Source: an uncultured Octadecabacter sp. (GTDB lineage: Bacteria > Pseudomonadota > Alphaproteobacteria > Rhodobacterales > Rhodobacteraceae). Taken from it: a stretch of DNA of 59,495 nt. The notes beneath the pieces are model-generated. The model made no database searches. It was not told where the DNA came from and saw nothing but the letters and a program-made list of their open reading frames with translations. The position numbers and the translations under genes are program-made. The stretch spans positions 1 through 59,495 of the forward strand of contig CALAGN010000004.1 in the NCBI GenBank assembly GCA_937891785.1. Reading direction: 5' to 3'. This document shows positions 8,184 through 16,600 of the stretch, in pieces (positions within the stretch are counted from its first letter, which is position 1; the number at the start of each line of letters is the position of its first letter).

Positions 8184-9824
8184 ATGCGACATGGCGGTAA
8201 AATTCTGAGCGACCAACTTGCAATCCTTGGCGTGCGACGCGTGTTTTCGGTGCCGGGCGAAAGCTTCCTTGCCGCGCTGGACGGTCTTTACGACAGCGGC
8301 ATTGAAAATATCGTCTGCCGCCAAGAAGGCGGTGCAGCGATGATGGCCGAGGCATACGGTAAACTGACCGGCCAGCCCGGTGTGGCGTTTGTCACCCGTG
8401 GTCCTGGTGCGACAAACGCCAGCGCGGGTATCCACATCGCCCATCAGGACAGCACACCGATGGTCATGTTCGTCGGCCAGATCGCGCGCGACCAGCGCGA
8501 CCGCGAGGCATTTCAAGAAGTCGATTATCGCGCCATGTTCGGCGGTTTGGCAAAATGGGTGGCCGAGGTTGATCAGACTGAACGCCTCCCCGAATACATC
8601 TCCCGTGCCTTTGCGTTGGCCACGTCCGGCCGTCCCGGCCCTGTGGTGCTGGCCCTGCCCGAAGACATGCTAAGCGCGCTGGCCGATGTGCCCGATACCG
8701 CTGGCCCCTTGGTCGCACTTGCCCCCGCATTGGCAAGCGTCGCCGAAGACGCGCTCGATTGGATCGCCCAAGCCAAACGTCCGTTGGTGATCATCGGCGG
8801 CCCGCACTGGTCGCAAGGCGCAGCGCAGGATTTGGCGACCTTTGCTGAAATCCAAAACCTGCCTGTCGCGCTGGGCTTTCGCCGCCAAGACTACCTCCAC
8901 AATCGCCACCCCAACTATGCGGGCGATCTGAACGTTGGCGTGAACCCGCGCCTTGCGCAACGGGTCCGTGATGCCGACCGCCTGCTGGTCATCGGCTCGC
9001 GCCTTGGGGACATCGAAACGCAGGGATACACGCTGGTCGATCCGGCCGCGCCCGCCCAAAAAATCCTACACGTCCACGCGGACGCCGACGAACTTGGCCG
9101 CGTTTATCACCCCGATCTGTGTGTCACTGCCGATGCGGTCTCCTTCACTCGCGCCCTGTCACTCCTCCCAGCCCGCGCCAGTGATTGGGCAGATTGGACC
9201 AAATCTGCGCGCGCTGATTACGACACATGGAAAACCCCGATTGAAAGCCCCGGCGCTGTTAAGCAGGAACTGATCATCGCTTGGCTGTCAGACAACCTGC
9301 CTGATGACGCGATCCTGACCAATGGCGCCGGCAATTACGCCGCATGGCTGCACCGCTACTTCGTCTACAAAAGCTTTCGCACCCAGCTTGCCCCAACGTC
9401 CGGCTCCATGGGCTATGGCTTTCCCGCAGCGATTTCCGCGAGCCTCGAACATCCCGACCGCACGGTTGTTTGCCTTGCCGGTGACGGCTGTTTCCAGATG
9501 ACGCTGAACGAAATGTCTACCGCGATTCAGCACGGTGCAAAACCGATCACCTTGGTTATGAACAACGGGCGCTACGGCACGATCCGCATGCATCAGGAAA
9601 AGCATTACCCTGGGCGCGTATCGGGCACGCAGCTTTCCAGCCCCGATTTTGCCGCCCTTGCGCGGGCTTACGGCGGACACGGTGAAACCGTCACCAAAAG
9701 CGCAGATTTCGCCGAGGCCTTCGCGCGCGCAAAGGCCTCAAATCTGCCCGCCGTGATCGAACTCACCATCGATCCCGACGCGCTCTCGACCGGAAGCACA
9801 CTTAGCGGGCTTAAACGCCCCTAA
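8184..9824 (+). CDS. Thiamine diphosphate-dependent enzyme, acetolactate synthase-like
   Basis: This is a 546-residue three-domain ThDP enzyme. The N-terminal PYR domain has the catalytic Glu in RQEGGAAMMAEAYGK (about residue 48) and the GPGATN segment. A central Rossmann-like domain follows (IIGGPHWSQG, IGSRLGD). The C-terminal PP domain has the Mg/ThDP motif GDGCFQMTLNEMSTA ending near NNGRYGTIR. It belongs to the acetolactate synthase/glyoxylate carboligase/benzoylformate decarboxylase superfamily. The absence of ilvN or ilvC nearby argues against the branched-chain pathway enzyme. The substrate is unknown. A dispersed-repeat copy occupies the space after its stop. Confidence 0.82.
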   Translation: MRHGGKILSDQLAILGVRRVFSVPGESFLAALDGLYDSGIENIVCRQEGGAAMMAEAYGKLTGQPGVAFVTRGPGATNASAGIHIAHQDSTPMVMFVGQIARDQRDREAFQEVDYRAMFGGLAKWVAEVDQTERLPEYISRAFALATSGRPGPVVLALPEDMLSALADVPDTAGPLVALAPALASVAEDALDWIAQAKRPLVIIGGPHWSQGAAQDLATFAEIQNLPVALGFRRQDYLHNRHPNYAGDLNVGVNPRLAQRVRDADRLLVIGSRLGDIETQGYTLVDPAAPAQKILHVHADADELGRVYHPDLCVTADAVSFTRALSLLPARASDWADWTKSARADYDTWKTPIESPGAVKQELIIAWLSDNLPDDAILTNGAGNYAAWLHRYFVYKSFRTQLAPTSGSMGYGFPAAISASLEHPDRTVVCLAGDGCFQMTLNEMSTAIQHGAKPITLVMNNGRYGTIRMHQEKHYPGRVSGTQLSSPDFAALARAYGGHGETVTKSADFAEAFARAKASNLPAVIELTIDPDALSTGSTLSGLKRP

Positions 9825-9857
9825 TTCTTCTGTTCTAAAATACTCGCCCCGCAGGGC
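9825..9857 (-). repeat. Dispersed intergenic repeat, copy A
   Basis: Read on the minus strand, this is a small hairpin CCCTGCGGGG followed by CGAGTATTTTAGAACAGAAG and two more A. It fills the gap between the convergent ThDP-enzyme and aminotransferase genes, where it may act as a terminator. It is identical at 31 of 32 positions to copy B inside cobN (15850-15881) and related to copies C (35745-35781) and D (39359-39390). Confidence 0.7.
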
Positions 9858-9864
9858 CCGCCCT

Positions 9865-11175
9865 CTAAGCAGAAAGCTGGTCGCGCAATTTCTCGCCGAT
9901 CTCGTCGATATGGCTTTGCGTAATCGTCAGTGGCGGCGACAGACAGAGCGCATCGCCCACCGGACGCACGATCAGCCCTTTGTCCCACAACCCGGCATAG
10001 GCCGCACGGCCCGCGTCACCCACCGCACCCTTTTGCTCAAGATGCACCGCGCCGATGATCCCGCAGTTGCGAATGTCGATCAGGCCGGGCAGGTCACGCA
10101 AGCTGTGCAGCATGTCCTCCCACGGGGCAGCCATGCGTGCAGCGTTGCCGAAAATGTCCTCGTCTCGGTAAGCATCGAGCGTGGCGACGCAGGCCGCACA
10201 GGCCAGCGGGTGGCCGGAATAGGTATAGCCGTGGAACAGGTCGGGCATGGTGGCAGGCCCGTTGCGGAACGCATCGCGGACCTCTGCCGTTGCCAGCACG
10301 CCGCCCATCGGGACTGTTGCGTTGGTCATTCCCTTGGCGCAGGTCACAAGATCGGGGATCACACCAAACGCCTGATGCGCAAACGCCGTGCCCATGCGGC
10401 CAAATCCGGTGATCACCTCGTCAAAGATGAGCAATATCCCGTTGGTATCGCAAATCTCGCGCAGGCGCTCAAGGTACCCTTTGGGCGGCGGGAAAACACC
10501 GCCTGCGCCACTTACTGGTTCGACGATCACTGCCGCAATCGTATGCCCGCCATGCAGATCGCACAGGCGTTGCAGATCATCCGCCAGTTCCGCACCGTGT
10601 TCCGGCAGTCCGCGACTGAACGCATTTTCCGGCAACCACGTGTGGCGCATATGAACGGCTGATGGATAAAGCGTGCCAAACTGGCCTTTGTTCAGACCCA
10701 AGCCGCCCACGGCCAAACCACCAAAGTTGATCCCATGATAGGCCTTTTCACGACCCACTAGGACGCGGCGCTGCCCCTCACCGCGATGGTGATGATAGGC
10801 TAGCGCAATTTTCAGTGCCGTATCGACCGCTTCGGACCCCGAGTTGGTAAAGAACACATGATCAAAATCGGGCGCTAGTTCTGTGACCCGCGCCGCTGTT
10901 TCAAACGCCAGCGGGTGGCCTTGGTTGAAATTGTGGACGAAATCATAGGCCACAGCCTGATCCTGAATGGCCTTGGTGATTTTCGGGTGTCCATGTCCCG
11001 CATTGCAACACCATAACCCGCCAGTGCCATCGAACAACTCATGCCCATCCACCGTCGTGTAACGCACACCTTGCGCCTTGGAAATCAGGCGCGGGTTGTC
11101 CTTAAATGCTTTGCTCGACGTGAAAGGCATCCAAAAACTATCAAGATCATTGGGAACGCGAACGGTATCAGGCAT
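9865..11175 (-). CDS. Class III omega-aminotransferase, beta-alanine:pyruvate type
   Basis: This is a 436-residue PLP enzyme with all class III landmarks: GTGGLWCCNAGHGHP near residue 52, TNSGSEAVDTALK near 110 (phosphate cup), YHGINFGG, EPVSGAGG, FDEVITGFGRMG, and the PLP lysine in TCAKGMTN. The WMPFTSSKAFKDNPR start and GGLWCCNAGH match beta-alanine (omega-amino acid):pyruvate aminotransferases, which convert beta-alanine to malonate semialdehyde or use other omega-amines. The ATG at 11175 is preceded by a strong AAAGGAGGG. It is monocistronic as far as can be seen. The exact amine donor is inferred. Confidence 0.87.
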   Translation of the reverse strand: MPDTVRVPNDLDSFWMPFTSSKAFKDNPRLISKAQGVRYTTVDGHELFDGTGGLWCCNAGHGHPKITKAIQDQAVAYDFVHNFNQGHPLAFETAARVTELAPDFDHVFFTNSGSEAVDTALKIALAYHHHRGEGQRRVLVGREKAYHGINFGGLAVGGLGLNKGQFGTLYPSAVHMRHTWLPENAFSRGLPEHGAELADDLQRLCDLHGGHTIAAVIVEPVSGAGGVFPPPKGYLERLREICDTNGILLIFDEVITGFGRMGTAFAHQAFGVIPDLVTCAKGMTNATVPMGGVLATAEVRDAFRNGPATMPDLFHGYTYSGHPLACAACVATLDAYRDEDIFGNAARMAAPWEDMLHSLRDLPGLIDIRNCGIIGAVHLEQKGAVGDAGRAAYAGLWDKGLIVRPVGDALCLSPPLTITQSHIDEIGEKLRDQLSA

Positions 11176-11280
11176 GGTGCCCTCCTTTGTTTATAGCATT
11201 GGTGGCATGGGCTGTGCGCGATTCCAAGGGGGTCATTATAGGACCAGCAACTGCGGCTCATAATACGCTGTGCGCGCAAT

Positions 11281-11952
11281 TCAGGCCTTGATAAGGACGC
11301 GTCGCTTATTGTCCCACGTCATCCCCGTATTTCTGGCAAGTTTCAGGCAACTGCGGCTCAAGGCCACATGGTTGGACCACGGCGTCATTGAGCGAACGGG
11401 AATCGCATGGATGTCGCCAAAGCCGTCAACCAAAACGCAATCGCGCGCACCAAGCGTATCCGCAACATAGCGTTGGCCAAAGACAAAGTTTTTGGCGTTC
11501 AAATCGCTTGCCCGCAGTCCGCTGTCGAACAGGCGGTGAATAGTATCGTTCAAAAGAGCAAGATCACTTTGGGCAAGCGCGTTGGTGTCCACCATTGCCG
11601 CAAGCGTCTCGCCCAAGCCGCCATCAGGTGCGACGATGCGTTCGGTCAATCCCCCGAGCCCAAGATTTGTCTGCACGAAACCGAACATATGGCTGATCGG
11701 CACATGGTAGTCCGGTGTCGGCAGGGACAGCATAAAGCGCAGATATTCTTGGTATTCCTTGCGGATTTGCCGCAGCCGCGTTGACGGGAAAAGCCGGTCC
11801 ATGACACCGTTAAAATTGCTCCGCGCCGCGCGGGACGTTTCGGGCCGCAGCACCTTTATCAGTTTGGTTTGGTCGGTTGGGTGCCTAAACACGCTGCGCT
11901 GCACGCCGGCAGCGACCTGCGTTTCGGGATCAATTTGCAAAAGCTGTGTCAC
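11281..11952 (-). CDS. YrbL-like (PhoP regulatory network YrbL family) protein
   Basis: This is a 223-residue protein starting at a GTG preceded by GATGGAAAC. It carries features of the YrbL family, a kinase-like fold of unknown activity: an N-terminal VFRHPTDQTKLIKVLRP strand-loop with a lysine in the ATP-site position, a central RIRKEYQEYLRF helix, and SGLRASDLNAKNFVFG (near 150-165), which resembles a kinase catalytic loop with D and N. VLVDGFGD then resembles the DFG element. The founding member is PhoP-regulated in enterobacteria; its role in this lineage is not known. It lies downstream of cobO on the same strand and is perhaps cotranscribed with it. Confidence 0.75.
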   Translation of the reverse strand: MTQLLQIDPETQVAAGVQRSVFRHPTDQTKLIKVLRPETSRAARSNFNGVMDRLFPSTRLRQIRKEYQEYLRFMLSLPTPDYHVPISHMFGFVQTNLGLGGLTERIVAPDGGLGETLAAMVDTNALAQSDLALLNDTIHRLFDSGLRASDLNAKNFVFGQRYVADTLGARDCVLVDGFGDIHAIPVRSMTPWSNHVALSRSCLKLARNTGMTWDNKRRVLIKA

Positions 11953-12027
11953 GTTTCCATCCGTGCCTTTGGCAAGAAGCAGCGCATGACCATTCCCGCC
12001 AAAAAGCTGCCTGTTAACCCTACGCGT

Positions 12028-12636
12028 TTAATACTCTACACCGATCTGCGCTTTGATCCCTGCGCGAAACGGGTGTTTTACCAGCTCCATTTCCGTGACC
12101 AGATCAGCGATTTCGATCAGGTCGGCGTGGGCATTGCGCCCCGTCAGAACCACATGGGTCATCGGGGGCTTTTCGGCTATCAAAAACGCCACCACATCGG
12201 CAATCGGCACATAATCATATCGGATCGCGATGTTGATCTCGTCAAGCAGCACCATCGAATTGGCCGGATCGCGGATCAACTCCTTGGCCTTTTCCCACGC
12301 GGCCATCGCCATTTCTGTGTCGCGGGTCTTGTCCTGCGTTTCCCACGTGAACCCTTCGCCCATTGTGTGGAACGCACATTCATCAGCGAATTTCGACAGG
12401 ATCAAATCCCGCTCGCCGGTGCTCATTCCGCCTTTGATAAACTGGACAACGGCGGATTGCATACCATGCGCGATATGGCGGAAAATCATTCCGAACGCAG
12501 CGCTCGACTTGCCCTTGCCCTTGCCCGTGTGGACGATGATCAGGCCCTTCTGGTCGGTCTTTGTCGCCATGATCTTATCGCGTGCGACCTTCTTTTTGGC
12601 CATCTTCATCGCGTGGCGTTCGGTGTCGTCGGTCAT
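12028..12636 (-). CDS. cobO: Corrinoid adenosyltransferase (cob(I)yrinic acid a,c-diamide type)
   Basis: The product transfers the 5'-deoxyadenosyl group of ATP to cob(I)alamin or its precursors, making coenzyme B12. At 202 residues it has CobO/BtuR length. The distinctive P-loop HTGKGKGKSSAAFG lies at residues 36-49, followed by VVQFIKGG and the late VLLDEINIAIRYDYV segment. A Lys-rich N-terminal stretch of about 25 residues precedes the core. The ATG has GGAGAG at a good distance. It is the most downstream minus-strand cobalamin gene here, separated from cobN by the terminator at 13096-13125, so it probably has its own promoter in 12637-12716. Confidence 0.95.
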   Translation of the reverse strand: MTDDTERHAMKMAKKKVARDKIMATKTDQKGLIIVHTGKGKGKSSAAFGMIFRHIAHGMQSAVVQFIKGGMSTGERDLILSKFADECAFHTMGEGFTWETQDKTRDTEMAMAAWEKAKELIRDPANSMVLLDEINIAIRYDYVPIADVVAFLIAEKPPMTHVVLTGRNAHADLIEIADLVTEMELVKHPFRAGIKAQIGVEY

Positions 12637-12716
12637 GGTGCTCTCCGTTCCGGCGTAAGGGTTTCGTTAACCTTAGTTGGGGATAACCCAATTGGTTAAG
12701 AAAAAGGATGGGTTCT

Positions 12717-13022
12717 ATGAAACTTCGTTTAGTTGCTTGTGCATTTGTGTCTGTGTTGGTCGCCGCGTGCAATACCGCGTCGCCCGCATTTATGGGAATA
12801 GCGGCGCAAACAGTCACCGTAGAGAGGAGCACATTCGATGTGCGGCGCAAAGGCGAGAGCGTCGAATTGCTGAGAACCAACCGCGAGGCCGTGTTTTCAC
12901 TTGCAGGCATCGTACCACGCGCCACCAAGGCGGTCATCCAAGTGACCGGCTGCGCGCCGATTGCCGGAACCTGGACAGGCGATCACGCAATGATGCGTGT
13001 CCAGATTGACTGTGATACCTAA
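12717..13022 (+). CDS. Small predicted lipoprotein, function unknown
   Basis: This is a 101-residue protein with an N-terminal membrane segment and a lipobox, VAAC at residues 15-18, so it is probably exported, lipidated on Cys18 and anchored in the inner or outer membrane. The mature part has no family I recognise; it contains two further cysteines near the C-terminus (VTGCAPIAG and the final IDCDT) that could form a disulfide. Of two ATGs, 12717 is better placed relative to AAAAAGGA than 12708. It is divergent from cobO and convergent with the terminator-bounded membrane gene at 13151, with no functional link visible. Confidence 0.7.
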   Translation: MKLRLVACAFVSVLVAACNTASPAFMGIAAQTVTVERSTFDVRRKGESVELLRTNREAVFSLAGIVPRATKAVIQVTGCAPIAGTWTGDHAMMRVQIDCDT

Positions 13023-13031
13023 CGCAGTTGT

Positions 13032-13062
13032 ACGATGATCGGATTATACCCGAAGTCATCGT
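13032..13062 (+). terminator. Imperfect hairpin after the small lipoprotein gene
   Basis: ACGATGA at 13032-13038 pairs with TCATCGT at 13056-13062, with further partial pairing inside, directly after the lipoprotein stop codon. It lacks a good T tract, so it is only a candidate terminator. Confidence 0.35.
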
Positions 13063-13095
13063 TCGTTTCATCCACACCAGCTGCCGATCCATAAC

Positions 13096-13125
13096 GAAAA
13101 AGGGCGCCCCGCGATGGGCCGCCCT
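13096..13125 (-). terminator. Rho-independent terminator closing the minus-strand cobN unit
   Basis: On the minus strand AGGGCGGCCC, a short loop and GGGGCGCCC form a G+C-rich stem followed directly by TTTTT. This is a convincing intrinsic terminator about 25 bp after the stop codon at 13151. It marks the end of the cobN transcript and implies that the small membrane ORF before it is, or was, the last gene of that unit. Confidence 0.8.
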
Positions 13126-13150
13126 GTCTCACGCTGAGCCAACGGGGGAA

Positions 13151-13537
13151 CTATTCAGCGGGAACAGCGTGGGATTTCCGGGCTTGGCCACAGAACGTCG
13201 ATACGATCAGGCTTGAACCGACAACAACCGGAACCGTGCTCATGGCGGCAGAGGCGGATAGGCCCACGGCGACCATCGCAAGGGCAAAGGCCGGCAAAAG
13301 TTGCGCAAACGAATTGTGTGCAGTCACGTCAAACACGCCACCTTTGGAAAGGACACGGGCAAGGAAGTGCCCGATTTGGCGCAGGGCAAGCAGGCCAATC
13401 AACAACAAAGCGGCAATCGCGGTCTTCATGGGCATGGTGCCGGTGTTGAATGCGGCCATGATATCTTCAAAGATCGGCACAGGGCGGCCCGTGTGCGGCA
13501 CCCAGAACATCAGATACATGAAGAATGTAACAACCAA
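13151..13537 (-). CDS. Small membrane protein, probably truncated (TsoY-like N-terminus)
   Basis: This is an open frame of 128 codons from a TTG, with about four hydrophobic segments, between cobN and the terminator. The same frame stays open upstream to 13627 and there encodes a stretch (TYSPLCFLASLRAGGL) that continues smoothly into VVTFFMYLMFWVPH. To me this resembles the N-terminus of the TsoY family of membrane (seleno)proteins of the TDT/SLAC1 type. Those are much longer, so this looks like the remnant of a larger gene. No ATG or GTG is available: an in-frame TAA at 13630-13628 blocks the frame, leaving a CTG at 13627 or the TTG at 13537. No in-frame TGA occurs, so there is no sign of selenocysteine. 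It may be a pseudogene. Confidence 0.45.
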   Translation of the reverse strand: MVVTFFMYLMFWVPHTGRPVPIFEDIMAAFNTGTMPMKTAIAALLLIGLLALRQIGHFLARVLSKGGVFDVTAHNSFAQLLPAFALAMVAVGLSASAAMSTVPVVVGSSLIVSTFCGQARKSHAVPAE

Positions 13538-13631
13538 GCCGCCAGCGCGAAGCGAGGCAAGGAAGCAGAGCGGCGAATAAGTGTCAGCGGGCCGTCTTGC
13601 CTGTCGTTTATCTGGGCGTCGCGGCAGTTAT

Positions 13632-16600
13632 CTAAAGAAGCGCTGCAATCCGTGCGCGCGCCGAATTGCTGCGCGGTGTCCAAAGGCCGCGATCAATCGC
13701 CTCTTGGAAACGCCGAGCGATTTCAGCCAGTGCGGGCGCGTTATGTTCAGCGATAAATTCGCGCGTGGCATCGTCGGCAAGAAACGCTTCTTCAACCAGA
13801 TCGAAATGATGATTGCGCACCGCACCCGTCGTGGCGGCAAAGGCGAACAGGTAATCGACCGTTGCCGCCATTTCAAACGCGCCTTTGTAACCGTGACGCT
13901 TGACGCCTGCGATCCATTTGGGGTTCACCACACGAGACCGCACGACGCGGCCAATTTCATCATCGAGCGTGCGAATCACGGGGCGTTCGGGGCGGGAATG
14001 ATCGTTGTGGTAGATCGGGCGATCACGGCCCTGAAGCGTGCTGATCGCTGCCGCAGCCCCGCCTTCGAACTGGTAATAATCGTCACTGTCCAGAATATCA
14101 TGCTCGCGGTTGTCCTGGTTCTGCACAATCGCCTCGGTCTGGGACAGGCGCTCCTCGAACGCTTCCCGGTTGCGCTGCCCCTCAGCCCCTGCGCCGTAGG
14201 CATAACCGCCCCACTCAAGGTAAGCCTCGGCCAGATCGGCCTTGTCCGCCCAAAGTCGTTCATCAATCATCGCCTGAAGGCCAGCACCATAAGCACCGGG
14301 TTTCGAGCCAAACACCCGCGCACCATCTTCGCCCGCTTTCGCCCGCGCGGCAGCTGGGTTTAGATCGGCGGGTTCATCCAAGGCTTGGATCGCGCGCGCG
14401 GCGCTATCGACCAGCGCAATCAATTGCGGGAACGCATCGCGGAAAAAGCCACTGATCCGCAACGTCACATCCACACGGGGACGCCCCAATACGCCTTGCG
14501 GCAAGACCTCGAACCCGGTGACACGACGGTTGGCGCTATCCCACTTTGGCTTGACGCCCATCAGCGCGAGCGTTTGCGCAATGTCGTCGCCACCAGTGCG
14601 CATGTTGGCCGTGCCCCAAGCAGTGATCAGCATCGTACGGGGCCAGTCACCGTGATCCTGCAGGTGTTTCTCGATCAGCAAATTGGCCGATTTCCAGCCG
14701 AGCGCCCAAGCCGTCGGGGTCGGTACTGCGCGGCTGTCGACGCTAAAGAAATTGCGCCCCGTCGGCAGGACATCAAGCCGCCCGCGTGTCGGCGCACCAG
14801 ATGGACCGGGCGGGATCGCGCGGCCTGACAGCGCAGTCAGCAGGGCGTGACCCTCGGACGGTCCACAGGCGCGTACGGCTGGCAGGATTGTGTCGTTGAT
14901 TTCGTCCAGAACGGCCTTTGTCGCTGGCGGGCATACGCCCTCGCTGCCCCACCCGCCGTCCTGCAGCAGGTTTTGCGACAGGAGTTCCAACCGTTCAACG
15001 GTATCGCCATTGCTGCGCCATGTATCCGTCGTCAGGTCCGCCAAGACAGGATGCTTCACCGTCGCGACCGCTGCCATTTCGCAATCCAGCGGATCAATCC
15101 CAAGGTCAAGATCAGCCGCAATCGCGCGCAACAGCGAGGCATTTCCGCCCTTACCGTCACCACGCGGCACACGGGCCAACGCAATTGCGAGATCACGCTC
15201 CAGATCGCCATCGGGCGACTGCCCGAAAATATGCAACCCGTCCCTGATCTGCGCTTCTTTCAGCTCGCACAGATAGGCATCAAGCTTGGCCAGATCGTTG
15301 TCTTCGTCACCCGTCATGCCCGTATCAACAGCCAGTCCCGTCACCTCGGAGAGCGACAATATCTCGCGGCGAAGGTGAGCAATCCGACGCGGATCAATAC
15401 CCGCGGCCTCGTAGTATTCATCCACAAGTGCTTCGAGGTCTCGCAGCGGCCCATAGCTTTCGGCGCGTGTCAGCGGTGGCGTCAAATGGTCAACAATCAC
15501 AGCCGCAGCGCGTCGCTTCGCCTGTGTGCCTTCACCCGGATCATTGACGATGAATGGATAGATATGCGGGGTCGCGCCCAAAACCACCTCGGGCCAGCAG
15601 GTTTCCGAGAGCGCAATCGCCTTGCCGGGCAGCCATTCAAGATTGCCGTGCTTGCCCATATGCACGATCGCATTGGCGCCCCAGTAATGCCGGAGCCAGA
15701 AATAGAACGCCAGATAGTTATGCGGCGGCACAAGATCGGGTGAGTGATATGTTTCGGTCGGGTCGATGTTATAACCGCGCGCCGGCTGCAGCCCGACCAC
15801 GGCGTTGCCGAATGTGTGAATTGAAAGGGCAAACCCTGTTGCTGCCTGACCCTGCGGGGCGAGTATTTTTGAACAGAAGAACGGGTCGTTTTCGGGTTGG
15901 CCCCAGCGGTCGGTGATCTGTTGTTTGACGTCCCACGGAAGGGCGTCGAAATGCTGTTTGTAGGTATCGAGCGGGAGGAACTCTCCGCCTTCACGAACTG
16001 CTCGATCCGTCAGCCAGTTGGTCGGTCCAGCCATGATTTTATCCATCAACGACTTTGCATCGGCGGGTGGGGTGGTGGCGTAGCCAGCGGTTTTCAACAG
16101 GTCCAGCACGAGCACCGTTGCGGCAGGTGTATCGAGGCCGACGCCATTGGCCAACCGTCCGTCCTTGTTGGGGTAGTTGGCGAGCACCAGAGCAACCTTG
16201 CGGTCCGGTTCTGGCGTGGTGCGCAGCTGCGCCCAACGCGCGACCAGGTCCGTGACCCATGCGATCCGGTTGCCGTCGGCCTGATAGGTGGCGATGGGGC
16301 ATTCGGTGGCTTCATCAAAATATGCCTCGCCCTTAAAGCTGACCGCGCGCGACAGGATGCGGCCGTCGACCTCGGGGAGGGCGACGTTCATGGCGATGTC
16401 GCGGGCCGACAAGCCCGTCAGGCCTTCGTCCCAGGCATCACGCGATGAGGCCGCCAGCACCACCTGAAACACGGGCGCGAAGTTGGCTGATGGGGCTGCG
16501 AGCGGGTTTTGAGTTGGGGCATCGCCTGCGTGCGGGCTGCCCACGGCAAAGGATGTGCAGTTCAAGATCACGCTGGGCGGGGCTGCGGTAAACAGGCTGT

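Noticed and set aside
8065-8355. Upstream extension of the FMN reductase
   Set aside because: The added 97 residues have no family similarity and would overlap the start of the divergent ThDP-enzyme gene; the flavodoxin-like fold starts at the ATG at 8064.
13151-13627. Selenoprotein reading of the membrane gene after cobN
   Set aside because: The TsoY family includes selenoproteins, but there is no in-frame TGA in this frame and no sign of a SECIS element.
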